From NCBI GenBank assembly GCA_016722075.1, contig JADKGW010000001.1:4650001-4714000 (forward strand): 64,000 nucleotides of DNA, in the 5' to 3' direction. The DNA is from Candidatus Kouleothrix ribensis (GTDB lineage: Bacteria > Chloroflexota > Chloroflexia > Chloroflexales > Roseiflexaceae). Below, piece after piece: positions 9,122 through 18,983 of this stretch. The position numbers and the translations under genes were made by a program. The notes beneath the pieces were generated by a model. It was not told the origin of the DNA. It did no database searches and saw only the letters and a program-made list of their open reading frames with translations. Numbering within the stretch: the first letter of the stretch is position 1; the number at the start of each line of letters is the position of its first letter.

Positions 9122-10534
9122 ATGCTAGAACAATCCTATGAAGAAAAGGCGCGGCGCCTATTCGGTGAGGTGTGCGTCAACAAGGCGCTCGTACAACAAG
9201 CCGGATTCGGCACGCGAAGTATTCCGGCCTTTGTAAGCGAGTGGATCGTCACACGTAATGCACCAGATGGAATCCTTGATGAGGAAGCGCAGCAACGGAT
9301 TCGTACGTTTTTAAATAAACACCTGCCGACTCGTGATCAGAAAGAACAACTCAAGGCGCATCTCCAGAGCGGTGAAACACTCACAATCCTTGATCAATTT
9401 GGCGTTACTGTGAATCTGGCGAAAAACGAATTTCGCCTTACTATTCCGTGCTTGGATGAGGCACGCGGCGGTATAGAACGACATATTGTTGAACAATACC
9501 CCTTATTGCTTGGTAGTGGCGTGTGGGGTGTTGGCAAGCTGCAATATTACCCACCGAATGATATGCGTAAAGAAGGACAAATCTGGCTGGTAGACTTTCG
9601 TCCTATGCAAAATGCCAGACTTGATCTCGATCTCTATTGCGAGTGCCGTGCTGAGTTCACCCTCTCTGAATGGCGCGATCTGCTCATCGCCAGCATGGGT
9701 TACAATCCAGAGTCATATTCTATAGCACAACAAATGCATATGCTCACGCGGCTTGTGCCACTTATCCAAGAGCGCGTGAATATGATTGAATTAGCACCCA
9801 AAGGTACAGGTAAATCCTTCGTCTTTCTCAACCTTTCGCGTTATGCGCGCCTCGTTTCTGGAGGTAAGGTTACAGCGGCTGCGCTGTTTTATAACAATGC
9901 TATCAAACAGCCAGGATTGCTGACACATTATGACCTCGTAATCTTTGATGAAGCGCAATCCTTATCGTTCGATAATCCAGGTGAGGTCATAGGTGTCTTG
10001 AAAGACTATCTTCAATCGGGTAGTTTTGCGCGTGGCGGAACACAAAAGGTCGAGGCGAGTGCTGGCCTTATGCTGCTTGCCAACATTCCTTTAGATGAAT
10101 ATAAGCGACCACGCCACGAGAATCTTTTTGCTGAACTACCGAGTTTTTTGAGTGAAACAGCTCTTATCGATCGCATCCACGGAATCCTGCCCGGCTGGGA
10201 GTTGCCACGTATCGAACAATCGTTTATTGCAACAAGTATAGGTTTCAAAGCCGATTACTTTGGGGATGTATTGCATCATCTTCGCAATCGTTCGGGCTAT
10301 GAGCAAATTGTTCAACGCTATAACACAACCACTGGCACAACGGATCAAAGAGACGTACTTGCAATCACCCGTTTGGCCGAAGGTTTTTGTAAACTGCTTT
10401 TTCCTCATTGCCAAGTGGAAGCAAGTGACTTCATCGAGTACTGTTTGAAGCCCGCGGTGCAGCTGCGTCAACGCGTGCGTGATCAGCTCGCACTTCTTGA
10501 TCCTGAGTATCCTCGACTCCGTCTCGGTTGGTAA
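9122..10534 (+). CDS. brxL: BrxL-like AAA+ protein without Lon protease domain
   Basis: The protein has 470 residues. The N-terminal part matches BrxL: an opening of EEKARRLFGE type, then a segment around 130-170 preceding the ATPase. The AAA+ core has Walker A PKGTGKS at 226-232 and Walker B LVIFDEAQ with D276/E277. The sequence continues through an RIHG arginine-finger-like region to a natural stop after RLRLGW. Canonical BrxL of type 1 is near 680 residues and has a C-terminal Lon-like serine protease fold, which is absent here, with no trace in the following 500 bp. It follows pglZ with no gap (TAAATG). It is the most AT-rich gene of the operon. Confidence 0.82.
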   Translation: MLEQSYEEKARRLFGEVCVNKALVQQAGFGTRSIPAFVSEWIVTRNAPDGILDEEAQQRIRTFLNKHLPTRDQKEQLKAHLQSGETLTILDQFGVTVNLAKNEFRLTIPCLDEARGGIERHIVEQYPLLLGSGVWGVGKLQYYPPNDMRKEGQIWLVDFRPMQNARLDLDLYCECRAEFTLSEWRDLLIASMGYNPESYSIAQQMHMLTRLVPLIQERVNMIELAPKGTGKSFVFLNLSRYARLVSGGKVTAAALFYNNAIKQPGLLTHYDLVIFDEAQSLSFDNPGEVIGVLKDYLQSGSFARGGTQKVEASAGLMLLANIPLDEYKRPRHENLFAELPSFLSETALIDRIHGILPGWELPRIEQSFIATSIGFKADYFGDVLHHLRNRSGYEQIVQRYNTTTGTTDQRDVLAITRLAEGFCKLLFPHCQVEASDFIEYCLKPAVQLRQRVRDQLALLDPEYPRLRLGW

Positions 10535-10592
10535 GTCTACTCGATCACCGATGTCTGCTTCTCCCTTTTGCAGTAGCGGCGTAAGATCTATT

Positions 10593-10834
10593 ATGGGCTT
10601 CTCCGACCTCCTCTCCCGCGCTAACGACGCCATACTGCAAATGCTGCGTGGCACGCCGGTACTGCGCCTGCTCGATGCGGGCATGGTCGCGCCGCCGATG
10701 GCCTGAAGCTGCTGCTTTCAGCCTGGGCGCGCTACGAAGACGAGCAGCCCGACGGCGTGCCACGCAACCGCGCCCAACAGGCCTGCTCAGATTGGGGCAG
10801 TATGGCGCGGCGCTTCCTGGAGCGTGAGGATTGA
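10593..10834 (+). pseudogene. Frameshifted gene remnant downstream of brxL-like gene
   Basis: One frame from ATG 10593 reads MGFSDLLSRANDAILQ and on to a stop near 10706. The natural continuation lies in another frame (DGLKLLLSAWARYEDEQ) and runs to TGA at 10832-10834. The two pieces together look like the ends of one gene joined by deletion or frameshift. I do not recognise the family. GC content rises from here onward, so this may be the scar at the edge of the island. Confidence 0.45.
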
Positions 10835-11057
10835 TGTCACTTGGCACACAGTTGGAACAACTCTGCCAAACAGGGCGATGAGATGTGCTGTTCGTGGTTC
10901 CATTTATCAAAGGTGGCACGTTCCAACTGCTTTTGGCAAGCATTGCAGACGAAGTACTATACTCATGCGTGACTCGCTGGCGTCCCAGATCGTCGCCGGC
11001 CTGAGCGACCTGGAGAGCTGGTCGTTTCTGCATACCTTCGTCGCCAGCCTAATGTGA
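10824..11057 (+). pseudogene. Possible second gene remnant
   Basis: The last 30 codons (10965-11057) read like genuine protein, with an amphipathic segment DSLASQIVAGLSDLESWSF. The upstream part is of poor coding quality. No family is recognised. The sequence from 11058 to about 11240 holds no supportable gene. Confidence 0.25.
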
Positions 11058-11260
11058 TGACGGCGCATCCAAACGCGACGCCATGTATCGTTATCCCCGC
11101 GCGCGCATGCCTTGCGGCGCCTCCGCGTGGGTGCTTGGCACACACGCCAGTAATCACGGGTACGCCATCCCAGCCCACTTCAGCAGGCGTCGCGTCGTGG
11201 CGCGGCAGCTTCAGTCCCGCGCGTCTCGCAACCAAGCATCACTCAATTCGGTCGGACAAG

Positions 11261-11345
11261 GCATGAGTCGATGTCGATCGGGATGGCATCGCCTCCCTTG
11301 CCGGAGGGGTTTTAGGGGAACCGGCCACGGTTCCCCTAATCGGGG
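11261..11345 (+). repeat. About 90-bp dispersed element with terminal hairpins (copy 1)
   Basis: The element starts GGCATGAGTCGATG, has a CCTCC/GGAGG hairpin, then GGTTTTAGGGGAACCG and the mirror CGGTTCCCCTAATCGG. Near-identical copies occur at about 42959-43050 and 43095-43185. Each copy is directly followed by a GC-rich tandem array. Confidence 0.75.
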
Positions 11346-11396
11346 GGCCGGGGGCGACGCGCCCCGGAAAAGTCGGGCCACTGCCCCAAAAGCCTA

Positions 11397-11592
11397 ATCG
11401 GGGGGCCGGGGGCGACGCGCCCCGTAAGGGCGGATCGACGTATCCGCCCTCATCGGGGGGGGCCGGGGGCGACGCGCCCCGTAAGGGCGGATCGACGTAT
11501 CCGCCCTCATCGGAGGGCCGGGGCGACGCGCCCCGTAAGGGCGGATCGACGTATCCGCCCTCATCGGGGGGGCCGGGGGCGACGCGCCCCGC
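11397..11592 (+). repeat. GC-rich tandem array, unit about 55-60 bp
   Basis: About three and a half units, each containing a GGGGGCGACGCGCCCC hairpin and a second hairpin GGGCGGAT/ATCCGCCC. The units abut with no unique spacers, so this is not CRISPR. It lies between the end of the ABC ATPase gene and the island remnants. Confidence 0.85.
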
Positions 11593-11600
11593 ATCCAAAC

Positions 11601-12587
11601 CTACCCGGCGCTGCCGGTCTCATAGATCCCACGCACGATCGCCTCGATCGCCGGCTCCTCGACGGTCAGGTCGCGCACGCGGTAGCGCGCCGCCACAGCA
11701 GCGATCAGCGCGGCCGCAGTGGTGGCCTCGCGGTCGAAGCGCAGCCAGGCCCGCGGCCCCTCGCGGCGCACCAGCTCGGCGCCGGGCACCTGCAAGCCAT
11801 CCACATCCTGGTCGAGGTCGACCACCAGCGTGCGCTGGTGACCGAAGCGCTGCCGCAGGGCCTCGAGCGAGCCATCGTAGATCACCCGGCCGTGGTCGAT
11901 CAGCACCACCCGCCGGCACAGCCGCGTGATATCTTCCAGGTCGTGCGTGGTCAGGATCACCGTCACGCCGCGCGCGCGGTTGATGTCGGTCAGAAACTGG
12001 CGGATGCGCTCCTTCGCAACCACGTCAAGCCCGATCGTCGGCTCGTCGAGGAACAGGATCGCCGGCTCGTGCAGCAGCGCCGCCGCCAGATCAGCGCGCA
12101 TGCGCTGGCCGAGCGACAACTGGCGCACGGGGGTGTCGAGGAACGGCGCCAGATCGAGCAGCTCGGTGAACTCGCGCAGGTTCGCGCGCCAGCGTGGCTC
12201 GGGGATGCGATAGATGTGGCGCAGCAGCTCGAACGACTCGATCGTCGGCAGATCCCACCACAGCTGGGTGCGCTGCCCGAACACTACGCCGATCCTGCGC
12301 ACATGTTCGACGCGCTGCTGATGCGGCACGCGCCGGTCGACGAGGATGCGGCCACTACTCGGCACCAGGATGCCCGTCAGCATCTTGATCGTCGTAGACT
12401 TGCCAGCGCCGTTCGGGCCGATGTAGCCAACCATCTCGCCGGCGTCGAGCGTGAACGACACGCCATCGACCGCGCATACATCGCGGTACTCACGGGCCAG
12501 CAGTGTCTTCAGCGCGCCCAGGCGGCCCTGCTGGCGCACCGCCACGCGGAAGGTCTTGCGCAGATCTTCGACTTCGATCAGCGACAC
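11601..12587 (-). CDS. ABC-2 type exporter, ATP-binding protein
   Basis: A cytoplasmic ATPase of about 328 residues with Walker A GPNGAGKST, signature LSLGQRMRADL, Walker B ILFLDEPTIGLD and the H-loop TTHD. Its C-terminal extension of about 90 residues is typical of the COG4586-type ATPases that pair with two DUF990-like permeases, exactly the neighbours here. GTG at 12587 is preferred because AAAGGAG lies 8 bp before it; a TTG six codons upstream lies within that Shine-Dalgarno. The substrate is unknown. It is the last gene of a three-gene operon read leftward. Confidence 0.88.
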   Translation of the reverse strand: MSLIEVEDLRKTFRVAVRQQGRLGALKTLLAREYRDVCAVDGVSFTLDAGEMVGYIGPNGAGKSTTIKMLTGILVPSSGRILVDRRVPHQQRVEHVRRIGVVFGQRTQLWWDLPTIESFELLRHIYRIPEPRWRANLREFTELLDLAPFLDTPVRQLSLGQRMRADLAAALLHEPAILFLDEPTIGLDVVAKERIRQFLTDINRARGVTVILTTHDLEDITRLCRRVVLIDHGRVIYDGSLEALRQRFGHQRTLVVDLDQDVDGLQVPGAELVRREGPRAWLRFDREATTAAALIAAVAARYRVRDLTVEEPAIEAIVRGIYETGSAG

Positions 12588-12749
12588 GGCGGGGTCTCCT
12601 TTCAACTCAGATCCAGCTGGCTAGGCCCACGTGGTACCGGATACCTCGATCGAAAGCGCGCGCTGGCTAGAATGATGTGGGCCATCTGCGCAAACGACGC
12701 GGGCGCTTGCGGGGTTTCAGCAGTGTATGGATACCGCACAGCTCGGTTC

Positions 12750-13547
12750 TCAGCTTCCCGCGCTCTGGTACTTCGTCACGCCCACGCGCCAGAAGGCCAG
12801 CGCCAGCGCACAGAACAGCACGGCCACCAGCGGCGCCAGCCAGGCCAGCCACCCCGGCAGGCCAAACGGGTCTGTGCGGCCGAGCAGGTACAGCGCGGCC
12901 GGGTAGTTCGCAAACGCGATCGGCACCACGAACAGGAACACGCCGCGCACCAGGCCGTTGTAGATGCTCAGCGGGTAGCTCGAGGCCTCGGCGCCGCCGG
13001 CCGTGAACACATTGATCACCTCGGGTGTCTTGATCGTCCAGAAGCACACAGTCGCGCCGATCACCACCAGCCCGCAGTAGATCGCCGCGCCGGCCAGCAC
13101 CGTCAGCGGTAGCAACAGCAGCCTGGCAGGCGTCCACACTATCGGCAGGCGCGCCAGCGCGTAGCCCAGCACGGCCAGGCCCTGCGTGATCCGCCCCAGC
13201 CGCATCAGCTGGAACTCCGAGGCCAGCACGCCGAAGAAGCTGCCGGTCGGGCGGATCAGGATCGTGTCGAAGGCACCCTGCTGCATCATGCGCTCGAACG
13301 GCGAGTCAAAGCCGCGGCTGGCCATCTCGGCGATGCCGAAGGCCACCGAGGCCAGCCCGTACAGCAGCGCCACTTCGGCGATGCCCCAGCCGCCGATCGC
13401 CCGGAAGCGCGCGAACAGGATCGCCACCGCCGCAAACTCCAGCCCGGTCACCAGCCCGAAGCCCACCAGCTCCATCCAGAACGAGACCTTATACTGCATC
13501 TGGGCACGAATGCGCGCGCCGATCAGCGTGAGGTAAAGACGGAGCAT
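12750..13547 (-). CDS. ABC-2 family (DUF990-like) permease
   Basis: A 265-residue integral membrane protein with about six hydrophobic helices and a charged N-terminus (MLRLYLTLIGARIRAQ). It belongs to the ABC-2/DUF990 permease type that heterodimerises with a sibling permease. AAAGGAG precedes the ATG. It is second in the operon, between the other permease and the ATPase. The substrate is not predictable. Confidence 0.82.
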   Translation of the reverse strand: MLRLYLTLIGARIRAQMQYKVSFWMELVGFGLVTGLEFAAVAILFARFRAIGGWGIAEVALLYGLASVAFGIAEMASRGFDSPFERMMQQGAFDTILIRPTGSFFGVLASEFQLMRLGRITQGLAVLGYALARLPIVWTPARLLLLPLTVLAGAAIYCGLVVIGATVCFWTIKTPEVINVFTAGGAEASSYPLSIYNGLVRGVFLFVVPIAFANYPAALYLLGRTDPFGLPGWLAWLAPLVAVLFCALALAFWRVGVTKYQSAGS

Positions 13548-13624
13548 ACGTTTCTCCTTTGCTCAGGAGTCAGGCGGCAGTATGGCGCAGCCCTATTCTC
13601 ACCCCTGCCCCCACACTCCTGACA

Positions 13625-14416
13625 CTACCCGCCCTGCACCACCACCTTGCGCATGGCCGCGCGCAGCAGCAGTAGCCCCAGGCCCACCAGCGCGGCCGAC
13701 CAGCCCAGCTGGAGCAGTAGCGCCCGCGCCAGGCCCGCGCCACCGATCTGGCCCAGGAAGATCTGCGCCGGCACGCCCGTGATCGCCTGGAACGGCAGCG
13801 CGCGCGCCAGCGCCGCCAGCGGGGCCGGGAAGAATGCGATCGGTAGCAGAAACCCCGAGAAGAAGCTGAGCATGATGTTCGCCACCATCATCACGCCGCT
13901 GCTCTCGAGCAGCCAGAACGCGCTCATGTTCACGATGAAGCTGAATGCGAACGACAGCACCAGCGCCAGCCCGATTGTGGCGACGAAGCCCAGCCACTGC
14001 GCGGCGCCGGGGATGGCCGCGCCGAAGTACATCACGCCGATCAGGTAGGTGAGCGTGCCGCGCACCAGCAGGTTGAAACAGCGCTCGCCGAGCGACTGGC
14101 TCAGCCAGTAGCCGTAGAAATTCCACGGCCGCGCCAGGTCGGTCACCACGTCGCCGCTGCGGATCGACTGCATCAGCTCGCGCGAGAACACCCAGCCCGC
14201 GCCGATCGAGATCAGCGCCTGCGTCACCCAGGTGTAGCTGATCGCATCCTGAAGCGTGAAGCCGGCCACCGCGCCGCCCGCGCCATACAGCCCGATGTAC
14301 ACGAACGAGCGCAGCACCCCAAAGAATGCGTTGGTCAGGATGCCGGCGATATACGAGCTGCGGTACACCGTGGCGCGCCGAAACGAGCGCAGTGCGATTT
14401 CGTAGTACAGGCGCAT
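13625..14416 (-). CDS. ABC-2 family (DUF990-like) permease
   Basis: A 263-residue membrane protein, first gene of the exporter operon. It has about six transmembrane segments and begins MRLYYEIALRSFRRATVYRS, the positively charged N-terminus usual for this family. GAGGAG lies upstream of the ATG. With the adjacent permease and ATPase it would form a complete ABC-2 exporter, probably for a lipid, glycan or drug-like molecule. Confidence 0.82.
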   Translation of the reverse strand: MRLYYEIALRSFRRATVYRSSYIAGILTNAFFGVLRSFVYIGLYGAGGAVAGFTLQDAISYTWVTQALISIGAGWVFSRELMQSIRSGDVVTDLARPWNFYGYWLSQSLGERCFNLLVRGTLTYLIGVMYFGAAIPGAAQWLGFVATIGLALVLSFAFSFIVNMSAFWLLESSGVMMVANIMLSFFSGFLLPIAFFPAPLAALARALPFQAITGVPAQIFLGQIGGAGLARALLLQLGWSAALVGLGLLLLRAAMRKVVVQGG

Positions 14417-14582
14417 CGAGCTTGCTCCTCAGATGTGAACGCCGAAAGGCGCCTGGGCAGCCCGAGGGGGGGCCTGCCGAGGCGCACCGAAACCGATATC
14501 GCGCGACTGCGGTAGAGAATACCGCACCCACCCGGGCGTGTCTATCGGTCTTTTGGCCGAGCGTCCGGGCTGCTTACGGCTC

Positions 14583-14588
14583 TATAAT
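14583..14588 (+). promoter_or_regulatory. Possible -10 box for the GNAT gene
   Basis: A perfect TATAAT lies 75 bp before the GNAT start. There is no good -35 at 16-18 bp, so support is weak. Confidence 0.3.
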
Positions 14589-14662
14589 GGTGGAGCCATC
14601 GCAGGGGCGCGTGCCTGTGGCGGCCTGCCGCCGAGGGCGCTGCATGCGCAAACGAGGGAACC

Positions 14663-15166
14663 ATGAGCGATCAGCAGGTGACGATCCGGCCGGCTGTGCC
14701 CGGCGACACCGACGCGGTGCTCGGGCTAATTGTGCCGATCCAGCGCGAGGAGTTCGGCATCCCAATCAGCGCGGCCGACCAGCCGGATCTGCGCGATATT
14801 GCGGGGTTCTACCAGTGCGGTGCGGGTAATTTCTGGGTGGCGCTGCACGGCGGGCAGGTCGTCGGTACGATCGCGCTGCTCGACATTGGCGCTGGCCAGG
14901 CGGCGCTGCGCAAAATGTTTGTGCAGGCCGGCGCGCGCGGCACGCGCACCGGCGTGGCGCGCGGCCTGCTCGAGGCGCTGCTGGCGTGGGCCGGCGCGCA
15001 CGGCCTGCATACGATCTACCTCGGCACCACCGCGAAGTTTCTGGCGGCGCACCGCTTCTACGAGAAGCACGGGTTTAGCGAGATCGACCGCGCCGAGCTG
15101 CCGCCGGCCTTTCCGGTGATGCAGGTAGACACCAAATTTTACCGCTATCGCCTCCAGGCGCGCTGA
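14663..15166 (+). CDS. GNAT family N-acetyltransferase
   Basis: A 167-residue acetyl-CoA-dependent acyltransferase fold. Strand-like segments lead to the acetyl-CoA loop around residues 85-105 (KMFVQAGARGTRTGVARGL). A C-terminal YEKHGF motif, characteristic of GNATs, lies in the stretch HRFYEKHGFSEIDR. The substrate is unknown. It is flanked by the divergent ABC operon and a repeat array, so context gives no hint. Confidence 0.85.
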   Translation: MSDQQVTIRPAVPGDTDAVLGLIVPIQREEFGIPISAADQPDLRDIAGFYQCGAGNFWVALHGGQVVGTIALLDIGAGQAALRKMFVQAGARGTRTGVARGLLEALLAWAGAHGLHTIYLGTTAKFLAAHRFYEKHGFSEIDRAELPPAFPVMQVDTKFYRYRLQAR

Positions 15167-15195
15167 CACCGGCCCACCTCGCCGATGCGTTGCAG

Positions 15196-15272
15196 GGTGC
15201 GGGTTGCAGGTTAGCAGGTTGGCAGGTTGCAGGTTAGCAGGTTGGCAGGTTGCAGGTTGACAGGTTGCAGGT
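15196..15272. repeat. GGTTGCA/GGTTGGCA/GGTTAGCA minisatellite array
   Basis: About ten degenerate 7-8 bp units of the form GGTT(G/A)(G)CA in direct repetition, followed by repeats of CCCACGGCTTACTG. Four more arrays of the same family occur in the window, always between genes. Confidence 0.85.
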
Positions 15273-15300
15273 TGCAGTGTCGCTGCCGCCGGCCCACGGC

Positions 15301-16371
15301 TTACTGCCCACGGCTTACTGCCCACGGCCCGCTGCTTACATCCATGCGCGCTACGCCGATCGCCGAGTCGGCCATGCCATAGTAGATGTCGACGCGGCCG
15401 TCGGCCCGCGCGTCGAGGCCGGTGGGAAACACCACGTTCGGCACCAGACCCTGGCGCTCTTCCTCGGCCTCGGGCGCGAGCGTGGGCAGCGGCGAGCGGT
15501 ACACCAGCGTGCGCGGGTCGTCCAGGCCCAGCAGCATCACCCCGGCGCTGTAGTGTACGAACGGCTGGTGATCGACGCCCTCAAGGATCTCGCCGGCCAC
15601 GCCGTGGTAGACCATGAGCCAGCCGTAGGGTGTGCGCAGCGGTGGCGCGCCACCGCCGATCTTCGTGGCCTCCCAGGCGTGCTGCGGCACCGCCAGCAGC
15701 TGGTGGTCGCGCCAGCACAGCAGCGCGGCCGGGTCGCGCTGGGCGGCCTCGATATCGCCGTACGAGATCCAGATGCTGGCGCGCGGCTCGTTCACGCCGG
15801 TGGGCAGCACAGGCATACCGCCCTGGGTGTGGCTGGGGCGATGGATGAGCGCCAGCGCCGGCCGGCCATGCGGGTCGCGCACCGGCTCGGGGAACAGGTA
15901 GGCATCTTTGTTGTCGTACAGGTCGAAATCAACGCGCAGCCGCCGGTCGAAGGCGAACTTGGCCGGGCCGAGCCGCTGCCAGCGCAGCAGATCGCGCGAG
16001 GTGGCCAGCGCGATGCGCGGGCCGAGCGGGCCATACGCGGTGTAGGCCATCACATACAGCCCGAGCGGCGCCACCAGTGTGACGCGCGCATCCTCGCAGC
16101 CGGCGGTGCGGGCGTTCTGCTCGTATGGCTCGCTTGGCTCGAGCGCGTAGCCGCGCCGCACGGCGCCCACCGGGTCGCCGGCCTGGTCGAATAGCACCTC
16201 GGCGATGCCCACGCGCGAGTAGTTCCCGGCGGCCACCACGCGCGGAAACAGGTAGAGCCGGCCATCGGGCGCGCGCGCCGCCGCCGGGTTGAGCACACCG
16301 AGCGCCTCGGCCGGGTCGCTCGGGTCGCCGCGCATCACCACACCCAGGCGGCGCATCTGAAATGGCTGCAT
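15301..16371 (-). CDS. GH130 family glycoside phosphorylase
   Basis: About 356 residues with the five-bladed propeller pattern of GH130 enzymes (beta-mannoside phosphorylases and related mannosidases). Visible pieces are an N-terminal LNPAAARAPDG, YEQNARTAG, an EDARVT motif near residue 92, an aspartate-rich FDLYDNKDAYLFP and a C-terminal YYGMADSAIGVA. The start at 16371 gives MQPFQMRRLG; the reading frame upstream of it lies in the repeat array. The last ten residues (PWAVSRGQ region) are encoded by the adjacent intergenic repeat. The likely substrate is a beta-mannosyl oligosaccharide. It stands alone, with no transporter nearby. Confidence 0.82.
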   Translation of the reverse strand: MQPFQMRRLGVVMRGDPSDPAEALGVLNPAAARAPDGRLYLFPRVVAAGNYSRVGIAEVLFDQAGDPVGAVRRGYALEPSEPYEQNARTAGCEDARVTLVAPLGLYVMAYTAYGPLGPRIALATSRDLLRWQRLGPAKFAFDRRLRVDFDLYDNKDAYLFPEPVRDPHGRPALALIHRPSHTQGGMPVLPTGVNEPRASIWISYGDIEAAQRDPAALLCWRDHQLLAVPQHAWEATKIGGGAPPLRTPYGWLMVYHGVAGEILEGVDHQPFVHYSAGVMLLGLDDPRTLVYRSPLPTLAPEAEEERQGLVPNVVFPTGLDARADGRVDIYYGMADSAIGVARMDVSSGPWAVSRGQ

Positions 16372-16410
16372 TGTGGCTCCTTCGGTCGCGATCGGCCGAA
16401 CCGTCTTTCG

Positions 16411-16615
16411 TTGCAGGTTGGCCGGTTGCAGGTTGCAGGTTATCACGTTGCAGGTTGGGAAGGTTGACAGGTTGCAGGTTCAGGTTATCACGTTGCAGGT
16501 TGGGAGGGTTGACAGGTTGCAGGTTGCAGGTTGCAGGTTATCACGTTGCAGGTTGGGAAGGTTGACAGGTTGCAGGTTGCAGGTTGGGAAGGTTTACAGG
16601 TTGGGAGGTTGCACT
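16411..16615. repeat. Larger GGTTGCAGG array with higher-order unit
   Basis: The same 7-8 bp family as at 15.2 kb. It is organised into a longer unit of about 60 bp containing ATCACGTTGCAGG, GTTGGGA(A)GG and GTTGACAGG, repeated about three times. The gap 16372-16706 contains nothing else. Confidence 0.85.
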
Positions 16616-16706
16616 GCCTGCTGCCGCCTGCCGCCTGAACGAACCTGCCCCTTCCCCGCGTGCGAGGAAGGGGCAGACTGATCGGCCGGGCAGCACGCCC
16701 TGCAAG

Positions 16707-17957
<1,251 letters not shown>

Positions 17958-18062
17958 TGTCTCTCTTCTCCCCACCTGCCATGCGACGGCTTATTCGCCT
18001 GCGGCGGCATGGAACGTAGCTATCAAATCTTCGTGAATAGGTCGACTCAATCGACTGTACTG

Positions 18063-18833
18063 CTACCCCAGCACCGGAACCTGGGCCGGCAGCACGTTAT
18101 AGTATTCCTGCAGAATATTCGGGCTGAGCTGGCCGTCGCGCAGGCCAATCACGCGATCCATCTGCCGGCCGATCTCGGGGTCGTGGGTTACGATCACGAT
18201 CGTCAGGCCCTGCTCGCGGTTAAGCGTGCGGAACAGATTCATGATATCGCCGCCGGTGCGCGTGTCGAGCGCGCCGGTTGGCTCGTCGGCCAGGATCATG
18301 CTGGGCAGGCCCACCAGCGAGCGTGCCACGGCCACGCGCTGCTTCTGGCCGCCCGAGAGCTCATTCGGCCGGTTCGCCAGCTTATCGCCCAGGCCCACTG
18401 CCTCGAGCGCGGCGCGCGCCCGCTGCTCGCGCTCACGTGCGTCGATGCGGCCGTACACCATTGGCAGCTCGACATTCTTGAGCGCCGAGAGCCGCGGCAG
18501 CAGGTTGAAGTTCTGGAACACGAAGCCAATCTTGGCGTTGCGCACACGCGCCTGCTCGAGGCGGCTCAGCCCACCGACATCCTGGCCGTCGAGCCAGTAG
18601 TTGCCGCTGGTCGGGCTATCGAGCAGGCCGATGATGGTCATCAGCGTGCTCTTGCCACTGCCCGACGGCCCCATGATCGCGATCATCTCGCCGCGGTGGA
18701 TCTCGAGCGACACGTCATCGAGCGCGCGAAAGCTGGCTGCGCCGGTTGCGAAGTCTTTGGTCACGCCCTCGATCCGCACCACCGGCTCGGTCACATACTC
18801 TGTAGCGATAGCCTCGGTTATATAGTCGAGCAT
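18063..18833 (-). CDS. MacB/LolD-type ABC ATPase
   Basis: A 256-residue ATPase with Walker A GPSGSGKST, the Q-loop FQNFNLLPRLSA, signature LSGGQKQRVAVARS, Walker B MILADEPTGALD and the H-loop VTHD. These are hallmarks of the MacB/LolD family. It serves the FtsX-type permease immediately downstream. A short repeat array separates it from the adaptor gene, but the order and strand support one operon. Confidence 0.92.
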   Translation of the reverse strand: MLDYITEAIATEYVTEPVVRIEGVTKDFATGAASFRALDDVSLEIHRGEMIAIMGPSGSGKSTLMTIIGLLDSPTSGNYWLDGQDVGGLSRLEQARVRNAKIGFVFQNFNLLPRLSALKNVELPMVYGRIDAREREQRARAALEAVGLGDKLANRPNELSGGQKQRVAVARSLVGLPSMILADEPTGALDTRTGGDIMNLFRTLNREQGLTIVIVTHDPEIGRQMDRVIGLRDGQLSPNILQEYYNVLPAQVPVLG

Positions 18834-18884
18834 GATCTGCTGTATTCCTTATCATTACATGTTGACGGGTTGCTGGGTATTAAG

Positions 18885-18930
18885 CGGTGTTGCAGGTTGC
18901 AGGTTGGCAGGTTGCAGGTTACAGTGTTGC
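18885..18930. repeat. Short GGTTGCA/GGTTGGCA array
   Basis: Four to five units of the dispersed 7-8 bp family between the adaptor and ATPase genes, followed by CCCACTGCC repeats up to about 18965. Confidence 0.8.
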
Positions 18931-18983
18931 TGCCGATTGCCGCCTGCCCACTGCCCACTGCCGCCTGCCGACCCGCGAGCCAT

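Noticed and set aside
11838..13112. Plus-strand open frame opposite the ABC-2 exporter genes
   Set aside because: It crosses two genes and an intergenic gap with no protein-like pattern.
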